A stretch of 64,000 bases of DNA from Perilla frutescens (taxonomy: Eukaryota > Streptophyta > Magnoliopsida > Lamiales > Lamiaceae), in contig BRKX01000011.1 of assembly GCA_026008535.1 (NCBI GenBank), positions 45,368,183 to 45,432,182 on the forward strand, in the 5' to 3' direction. The position numbers and the translations under genes were made by a program. Below are positions 54,275 to 61,696 of the stretch, piece after piece (the stretch's first letter is position 1; every line of letters begins with the position of its first letter). The notes below the pieces were generated by a model, which saw only the letters and a list, made by a program, of their open reading frames with translations, was not told the origin of the DNA and ran no database searches.

Positions 54275-54425
54275 CGAGAGCCCCGCGGGGGGGGGGCACC
54301 GCCGCGCCACACCCCTCTCGGCCGCGCACAAGCCCGCCGGGGGCAGGCTCGCCGGGGCTGGAAGCCCCGTGGTGGCGGGTGGCGTGCCGGGGCAAGGTAG
54401 CCCCGCGGCACCCCCCCTCCCTTCT
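54275..54425 (+). other. GC-rich island in C LTR
   Basis: About 150 bases rich in CCCGCGG, GCCCGCCGGGG and runs of G or C, about 760 bases after the TATA, so within the RNA leader. It is repeated at 63125-63260 and matched in D at 6840-7015. Stable RNA structure or G-quadruplex is likely from composition. The several ORFs of 74-106 codons here are artefacts. Confidence 0.8.
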
Positions 54426-55600
54426 CCGTGTTGTTTTTCCGCCGTTTCTTTTCGGCTAGTTTCGTACCCCCTTCCCAAGTTTTTCAAGCTTTTCAAGTCG
54501 TGTTATTTCCAAGTTATTTTCAAGTTAAATTTTAGAGAAGCAATCAAGATATTCTCAGTTTATTTCGAGTAATCTATTCAAGTTATTCTTTGTCTGAAAA
54601 TTGGGAAATCAAGTCGAGATGTTCTTTAAATAAATTCTTCTCAAAATTTATAAAGTCGTAAAGTCGTGCAATCTGTAAATAAATCTTAGATTTTAGTCTT
54701 CGAGTAAAATATCATTATTTCTCGCTTTAGATAGTCGATTTCTTCAAAGGAGGTCACTAAGTCGATGATTCGACTTTTGTAGGAAGAAGTGAGCCTCGTA
54801 GGAAATCGGAGAAGGATCTTCAACTCGTTACTTCATCTTCTGTCAAGTAATCGAGGTGGGTAAATCTATACTCATCTAAAGTTTGAGCTAATAAGCTCTA
54901 GAAGCATATAGGGCAAATGAAATATCCAATAAAATATTTTGCTCTGCCTGATTGATCTCTGTACAAGGAAGGAAGAAAAGGAAAAATATTATATGTTGCT
55001 TGAGCTCTCAAAGCATGTTTAGAAATGTTAGAATTATTTAAGTGTTGTTTATGCTAGCATGAGGTAATTAGAATTGCTTAAATTGCAATTTATGATTATG
55101 CCCGTTCATTTCTTCGTATCTGAATGTTGGATTTTGCTAAAGTTTATTTAGCTAATTAAGCATTGCCTTTTTGGGTAGTGATAAATCCCTTATAGGCCAA
55201 AGTAATGCTTAAGTAAAAGATTAGCCTTAGACGTTGCTCTAAGCTCGATAATTCTAGTAAGGTTAAGGAAGCTAAGAAATTAAGGATTAAGGTTGAGAAA
55301 GGAAGAATATAGCTCTATAACCAGGATTGAGCTCAGAGTTCATGATCTTTGATCATTAAAGGGAGTCACTGCTGGGTTTTCCCCTCGCATACTCGGGAGG
55401 ATATTTGAGGTAACCCCTCTTCTATCCTATAGCATGCCTAAAGGTACAGTTGACATCAGGTTTGAGCCAAGGTTGGGCCCAAAAGTAAAGAAAAGGTTTT
55501 GCGGATATGGAGAGGGCTTTTGCGTTTTGCTCTCCATATACCGCCAGATTATTATTGGATATTTCTTGAGTTATCAAAGAAGCTTTTATTAAAACTCACT

Positions 55601-55616
55601 GAGTACATTAGTGCTC
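55601..55616 (+). other. LTR stem-loop of C
   Basis: GAGTAC-ATTA-GTGCTC, a 6-pair stem with a 4-base loop, 25 bases before TTTCAGGTTGAG. The same structure occurs in D, A and B. Confidence 0.6.
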
Positions 55617-56165
55617 ACGCCCCCTCTTTTTCAAATGATTTCAGGTTGAGATGCTGAGGATGATGGTGGCTGTGGATGTGGGTTGGCTGCCAAGATTGTT
55701 TTACTATTATATAAGTTTCTTTTGGGACCCCATCATGTTTCTGCTACTCTGATACACTCTTTCTAATTTCATTCAAGTTCAATTATGTTTATCGAGATTC
55801 TAAGGATATTCTCCAAGACATGATTATCTAAGTATATATATAAGTGATGCATATTCAGTTTTATTCCTACTTCTCGAGCATGTTTCTCCTTCGCCTATGA
55901 AGAGGCTTGTTCAAGTTGGTATCCGTCTATCCGTTTGGACCTGTAAATAGGTCTGTGCATGTTGATATCTGATTAGTTAGCCATTTAGTTCCGCAAAAGT
56001 ATTTTTCTTTCTTAATTAAGTAAACCCGAGTATCATCACCTATCTTTCAAAAGTATATCTTTATCCCTAAACTTTCTTGGTTAATCTTCCATCTTATTCA
56101 ATAAACCATTAATAACACCCTGTCCCCATTCGTTAATCCCTATCTCAGGACCGGGCTGTTACAGT

Positions 56166-56178
56166 TGGTATCAGAGCC
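56166..56178 (+). other. Primer-binding site of C
   Basis: TGGTATCAGAGCC lies two bases after the LTR end. Confidence 0.9.
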
Positions 56179-56797
56179 AGGTTTGCAACTTTGCAGGCCT
56201 GTCCCTTTGTTTAAGAGAAGCTAAGTTTTTATGTGCATATGAATTATTTCGTGATATGTCACAGCAGCAACCCACAGCTCGCCATCACCCTCGTATCTTT
56301 AACAAAAATCGAGGTATGATAGTATAGAGATTTTAGATCTTGAATTCATAATTTTTTTGACTATCGAAAATAAAGAGATTTGAGCAAGCATGCCTCTTTA
56401 TGGATAAGGGGAAAACCTTGATAATGAAATTCCAAGTAAGAAGTATTCGGGTAAAATGATTTTCTGAGGAAAAAGGGTTGTGAAAGAAGTTCTTGATAAC
56501 AAAGAAAAGTGTTTAAAAACTTATTTTTTTAAACATATGTCTTAACAAAAGATAAAAGTTTTGAAGAAGAGTTCTAGATTTAAAAGAAAAGGGTTGATTC
56601 ATTCTCGAATTTTTGTTTTAAAGGAAAAGGTAAAGTTTATGATCAAAGACTTGGGCAACAAAAATTTTGTAAAAGTCAACTGCAAAAAAGATCTATGCAT
56701 GCAAGATAAGTAGTCTGAATCTAAATGATAGCATGATCTCAGGAGAACCATAGGTCTCCCTTTTATAATCTAGACTGATTAAGCTTCATATTTCTAG
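56179..56797 (+). other. Leader of C
   Basis: Non-coding, purine-rich in parts (56380-56680). No hairpin array like that of A. Confidence 0.6.
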
Positions 56798-57388
56798 ATG
56801 GTTAAGCGTCGTTCGATTGCTAGGGATAATGTGCCTCTTTTCCGCCCTGTTCAAGAAATGAACGACTTAGGAGAAATGCCAGGAAAGGTATCCGACTTGG
56901 AAACATGCATCCGCATGTGTGAGCAAGCACCGGCCGTCGAGAGGCCAGCAATGTACCGCATTTTGCAAAGCACCATCACCCGTGATCCCGAGACGCATGC
57001 TGTAATCGGGAACCTGACAGAATTCTCTTTAGCCTTGATGGCTCTTTGGGCGTTAAAGTATGGCCACGTGAATACTCTAGCTGAGCAAAATCCCTCATCC
57101 GTAATAGAACCAGAACTGCTAAGGGCGACTCTGAACAGTCCCCCTGAATTTCAAACACCGTGCTCTCATGCTGAAGGAACTTTAGAAGCAAGACCCTTGA
57201 TCATCCAGGACACTGAGTCTTTGCCCTCCAGAATGCACCAGTGGGCCCCTGCCTATCAACCAGTTGCCCCTCAAAGTCTGGGACCCTAGATGCCCCATCA
57301 GTTCCCCAAAGGAAGCTTAAAACAATTCAAGTTCGAGGTACCAGAGACAGATGAAGATGAGGAAGAAGAGGACCCAGCATATAGTTAA
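56798..57388 (+). pseudogene. Pre-gag ORF of C (163 codons, then one stop)
   Basis: ATG 56798 (MVKRRSIARD). It is open to TAG 57287-57289, then continues in frame to TAA 57386 with an acidic end (ETDEDEEEEDPAYS). It has no named domain. A helical middle has VSDLETCIRMCEQAP, TITRDPETHAVIG, then MALWALKYGHVNTLAEQ. The last block matches D (14757-14861), and the middle matches A (27748-28347). It is better preserved than the gag and pol of C, which is odd for a defective element. The function is unknown. Confidence 0.65.
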
Positions 57389-57571
57389 GCTTTAGAAGTA
57401 GGCAAATGAGGCGTTGTTGTTAGAACACCTTGCTAACCTGGTGTCCGCTTTAATCCAGATCTTATTCTAAAAATGTATTAACCAACCATTTAGATTTTGA
57501 TAGCAGCAGTAATTCTCCAAGGGTAGCCCTATTTTCGGATGTAACTAAGAACCTCTTTCTTATTTATGCTA

Positions 57572-57597
57572 AAAGTCCTCTTATGAGACAATTTTCC
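57572..57597 (+). other. Conserved spacer stem-loop of C
   Basis: AAAGTCCTC-TTAT-GAGACA followed by ATTTTCC. The stem CTC/GAG is extended by GT/AC with a bulge. It is the counterpart of the stems in A and D. Confidence 0.65.
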
Positions 57598-57697
57598 CAC
57601 TTTGCTTGATCTATCATGCGTAATCTAAAGATCTAATTAAAAGGCATTTCATTTTGCTTTGTGCAAATTCGAGCGAGCGTCGCTAATGTTTTAGAAT

Positions 57698-58200
57698 ATT
57701 GCCGAGAAGACATTAAGCCGAGAGAACGAGGCCATAGACAAGCAAGTCCTGAACTGTAGCTCAAAAGCCAAGAATGTGTTCTTCAATCACAATCTTCTAT
57801 CATTTAATAATTTAGGAGACCCGATGAGAGTCGAGAGATGGGTTTGTTCCTTAGAAGTGAATTTTCAATTTTATAGTCTGATCGGAAGATGAAGAATTAA
57901 GTTGTGCTCTTTTATGAATACGAACTTCGGGTAGTAGTCCGTTCAAAGGATGAAAAATTTGAGGTAGTGAGCGTAGTATGATTGGGAAGGTTTCAAGTAC
58001 GAGTTATATCAAAAGTATATCCCGAACTGTTCATAAGGCAAAGGAGGTAGAGATCTGGAGCTAGAAGTAAGGAAAGAAGACGTTGTCAATGCACGATCGA
58101 GAGTTCAACCAGTTATCTAGGCATAACCCGCATTGGTGGTTTCAGACGAGAAGAAAACGCATATAGATCAGGTCGATTGTTGTATCCTTTCTAATAGGTG
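57698..58200 (+). pseudogene. gag: gag remnant of C
   Basis: The ATG of D gag is replaced here by TTG in the matching position. Recognisable fragments in changing frames: AKNVFFNHN, LGDPMRVERW, then REFNQLSRHNPHW near 58103-58140. The zinc knuckle is absent. It is badly frameshifted. Confidence 0.7.
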
Positions 58201-59130
58201 AAAGTGATTCCCGTATGTCACCTTTTCCAGCCAAGTGTAGCTAATTGAAGGCCAACTGACTCATGCTATTTCATAGCAACCTAGTAAAGAAGAATATGCG
58301 TGAAGATCAAGGAAAGGAAGAGAAAGAACCTGAAGAAGATCGTTAAGCAGATAGACCTAAAAGTGGTAGATTAAAAGTTTCAGTAAGATAAGAAGTTTTG
58401 ATGAATCTACTCATCCATTCTCGTGTCAATTAAATCAATCATCTTTCAACAGCTTCATATTAGTTGAAATCCTTCATATCATTTGAATTTCTTCAATATT
58501 ATATCCTCTTGGACAGATTGTAAACTTTTGATGATACTTCTTTAATCATCCAGAATCAGTGATAGTATTCCCTTGTTAAAGTTATGCTGACGCCTTTGCA
58601 AAGATTCAGTACAGTTTTCAGTTATTAATCATCGATTGTCTCCCATATGTTTCCTACACGCAAAAAAAAACCCCTTTTGAGTTTATAAGTCCTCTGAAAA
58701 AGCAATGTTTTTAGTATGAGTAACCCAGTGTCATATCTCTTCCAGTTTTTGGAACTTGTTAAAGAATTATTGATCAAGATAAAGTCCTCACTCAGAGGTA
58801 ATCATTTTGTTCTGCTTCCACTCATAGAGCTCGAATGTGGACCCTTGATTAGAGCAGAGAGTATAAAGCAATATTCCTTTGGAAGAATAAGAGGGAATAG
58901 TCCTAATAGGAAGAAGAATCCAAGTATGATAGTTAGTGCCCTTCTAGTAGGACGCGAATCTCTAAAAGTGATCTTTCAGCTCGTCCAGTATTAGGAGGCA
59001 ATCTGAGGAATGACGATAGATAAGTTCTGAGCTTACGTTCAAGGTCCAGTCACGCGATCTTTACGCCTGCAAGTGACGGTGATCCCCAGCAGAGACTATA
59101 AAGTCAGAATACGATCGAAAAGCGGTCGCA
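58201..59130 (+). other. Non-coding filler in place of gag end and protease of C
   Basis: I cannot align this with D or A. It lacks the knuckle, linker, protease and RT fingers. A 92-codon ORF at 58716-58994 has no domain I recognise. It may be unrelated inserted DNA or a badly degraded segment. Confidence 0.5.
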
Positions 59131-59579
59131 ATGAAGAAAGAGGAAGGAGAGTTTGCTATAGAAGGCTTAATAAGTTGACTATTAAGAATCGATACCCTCA
59201 CCCAAGAATAGATAATCTCTTTGATCAAGCTTAAGGGAGCAAGTGTCTTCTCAAGGATAGACTTAAGATCTAGGTATCATCAGTTGAAGATCTGAAAGGA
59301 GGATATTCCTAATACTGCTTTTAGGACTCGCTTTGGGCATTACGAGTGTGTGGTAATGCCGTTCGGATTGACCAATGCCCCAACAATGTTCATGGATTTA
59401 ATGACCAGGTTCTTAACCGTATTTAGATAAGGTTGCGCTAGTTTTCATAGATGATATCCTCATCTATTTGAGGGATGAAGAGGAGCATCAAGAGCACCTA
59501 AGGGTGGTGCTGGAAAAGTTAAAGAAGAGAAAGGCTTTACGCTAAGTTTAGTAAGTGTGAACTTTGGCTTAAAGAAGTT
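59131..59579 (+). pseudogene. pol: RT remnant of C
   Basis: It starts abruptly at LNKLTIKNRYP-like sequence. Pieces of FSKIDLRSGYHQLK (changed) and MPFGLTNAP are seen. The catalytic box region (near 59440-59455) is in a broken frame. Several indels are present. Confidence 0.8.
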
Positions 59580-60270
59580 ATGTTTCTAGGTCATATGGTT
59601 TCGGTAGAAGGAATCAAAGAAGATCCAGCTAAGATTGAAGTTGCAAGCAACTCGAAGTCTCCAATGAACGTGAATGAGATAGGAAGTTTACTAGGACTTG
59701 CGGGATTCTATCGTAGATTCATCGAAGAATTTTCATCAATAGCTAAGGCTGTGACGCGAGTGTTGAGAAAGGACTTCAAGTTTAGGTGGACGCCCGAGTA
59801 CAAGGAAAGTTTCCAGAAAGAAGATGTTAACCACAAGCCCGATGATTAGCTATTTCGGAAGAAAATGAAGATTTCGTGGTTTATGCTTATACGTCGAGGA
59901 AAGGATCAAGATGCGTACTAAAGAAGAGAGGAAAGATGATCGCTTATGCTTCAAGGCAGCTTCAGAATCACAAGTAAAACTACCTCGCGCATGATTTAGA
60001 ACTAGCAGCGGTTGTTTTTACGCTAAAGATCTAGACACACTATCTCTACGGAGTCAAGTGTAAGACTCTTCTCAAGATCACAAGAGCCTAAAGTATTTCT
60101 TCAAGCAAGAGGATCTTAGCATAAGGCAGAGAAGATGGCTAGGACTTGTAAAGGATTACGACCGCACAACTCGCTACCACCTAGGTAAGGCAAATGTGGT
60201 AGTTGATGCCCTAAGTAGGAAGGAGAAGAGGAAGTTAGGACTCCCTCAAGTTAAGAAGAAGATTTGATAG
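59580..60270 (+). pseudogene. pol: RNase H remnant of C
   Basis: An open piece to 59849 has MFLGHMVSVEGIKEDPAKIE and LLGLAGFYRRFIEEF. After that, frames change repeatedly: AYASRQLQNHK, HDLELAAVV, KSLKYFFKQEDL, and KANVVVDALSRKE near 60190-60225. Confidence 0.8.
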
Positions 60271-61260
60271 GAATTCAAGAAGTTAAGAATCAAGGTGCTA
60301 ACACCACCTGCAATCAATTAAGCTCAAATCGCCGCGATAGAGCGCTCTTATTCAAAGTAAAGCTTTGTGTGCCAAGCAAGAAAGAACTAAAGGAGGAAAT
60401 CATGTGCAAGGCACATGACACGCCACATACAGCACATCCCGAAAGCACCAAGATGTATCAAGACCTCAAAAAGAACTTATAGCAGAATAACATAAAAAGA
60501 AAAGTAGCCGCCTTCGAAGAAAGGTGTTGATCTATCAACAAGTGGAGCCTTGCATAAAAAAAAACCTTCTGGTTGCTCCAACCCATAGAAATTCCTGAAT
60601 GGAAGTAGAATCATAGTAGTATAGGCTTTGTGGTAGGATTACCAAAGTCTAAGTGGAGGAATACCGTTAGTTGGGTAATCGTGAATCGATTATCGAAAGT
60701 AGCACATCTCATTGCTGTTATAATGATAGATGGGCTCGATCAACTAGCCCAGATGTATGATAGGAAATTTGTGCATAATGCACGATGTGCCGGTCTCGAT
60801 TATATCAGATCGTGATACGAGATTTACGTCAAGATTTTGGAGAAGTCTACAAAGGCAATGAGATCAAAGCTCAATTTCAGCACGGCATTTCATCCTCAAA
60901 TGAATTGCCAGTCCGAAAGGACTATTTAAATTCTAGAAGACATGCCTAGAGGAGTAGTCATCAATCAAAGAAGCAGCTGGGAGGAGCTACTGCAATTGAT
61001 ATAAGTTGCGTACAACAACAGCTACTAGTCATCGATCGACATGGCCCTTATTAAGCCCTGTTCAGAAAGAAGTGTAATCACCCTAGTATCAGGATGAAGT
61101 TAGAAAGAGAAGGATACTTGGACCTGAAATGGTCCCGGTAGCAGTCCAGAAGATCGAGCTTGTTCATCAGCAAATCAAGGAAATACAAGACAGACAGAAG
61201 GCTTACACGGACGAAAGAAGAATGGAACTGAGATTCGACATTAAAGATAGTATTCTTATA
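60271..61260 (+). pseudogene. pol: Integrase remnant of C
   Basis: Zinc-domain traces (HDTPHTAHPESTKMYQDLKK, 60410-60475), core traces (FVVGLPKSKWRNT; SDRDTRFTSRFW-like near 60808-60840; DCQSERT-like near 60905) and VAYNNSY in shifting frames. It cannot be expressed as one protein. Confidence 0.8.
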
Positions 61261-61685
61261 AATGTTTCCGTCAGGGAGTGGTTCGTTTTGCCAAACGAAA
61301 CAAGTTAAGGCCCATATTTATTGGACCTTTTGAGATTTAGAAAAGGTGAATAAAGTAGCCTACAGGTTGGCCTTACCACCCAACCTGAGTGATGTTCATG
61401 AGGTCTTTTCATGTCTCAATGTTGAAAAAGTACGTGTTTGATCCAAAGCACGTGATTTGCAAGGAAGAGATAATCCTGAATAAGGACATTGCCTATGAAG
61501 AGAAGCCCCAGGCCTTTGTGAGTCAAAAGATCCAGAAGTTAAGAAACAAGGAGATCAATCTTGTAAAGATGATCTGGAACCTTCATGGTTCAGAGGAAGC
61601 AACATGGGAGCTCGAATCCGAGTTGCTCAAAAAGTACCCTGATATCGTATCATGGTTAGTAAATTTCGGGATGAAATTTCTTTAA
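61261..61685 (+). pseudogene. pol: Integrase tail / chromodomain-like end of C
   Basis: A frameshifted start (VVRFAKRNKLRPIFIGPFEI) is followed by an open 98-codon piece (61389-61685): HVSMLKKYVFDPKHVI, LRNKEINLVKMIWN, GSEEATWELESELLKKYP. It ends just before the polypurine tract and is close to D. Confidence 0.85.
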
Positions 61686-61696
61686 GGGGGGTAGGA
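61683..61696 (+). other. Polypurine tract of C
   Basis: AAGGGGGGTAGGA precedes the 3' LTR. Confidence 0.88.

Larger units (their letters stand above)
52812..56163 (+). repeat. 5' LTR of C (3352 bp)
   Basis: It begins TGTAACACCCCAG and ends CCGGGCTGTTACA. TATA lies at 53520, a GC-rich island at about 54275-54425, a stem-loop at 55601-55616 and TTTCAGGTTGAG at 55639. Compared with the 3' LTR, it has about 36 extra bases near 52890-52925. Its ORFs are shadows. Confidence 0.95.

Noticed and set aside
54091..54572. Overlapping Pro/Arg/Gly-rich ORFs on both strands (also 62940-63410 and 6762-7139)
   Set aside because: They are composition artefacts of the GC-rich LTR island. All six frames are open there.
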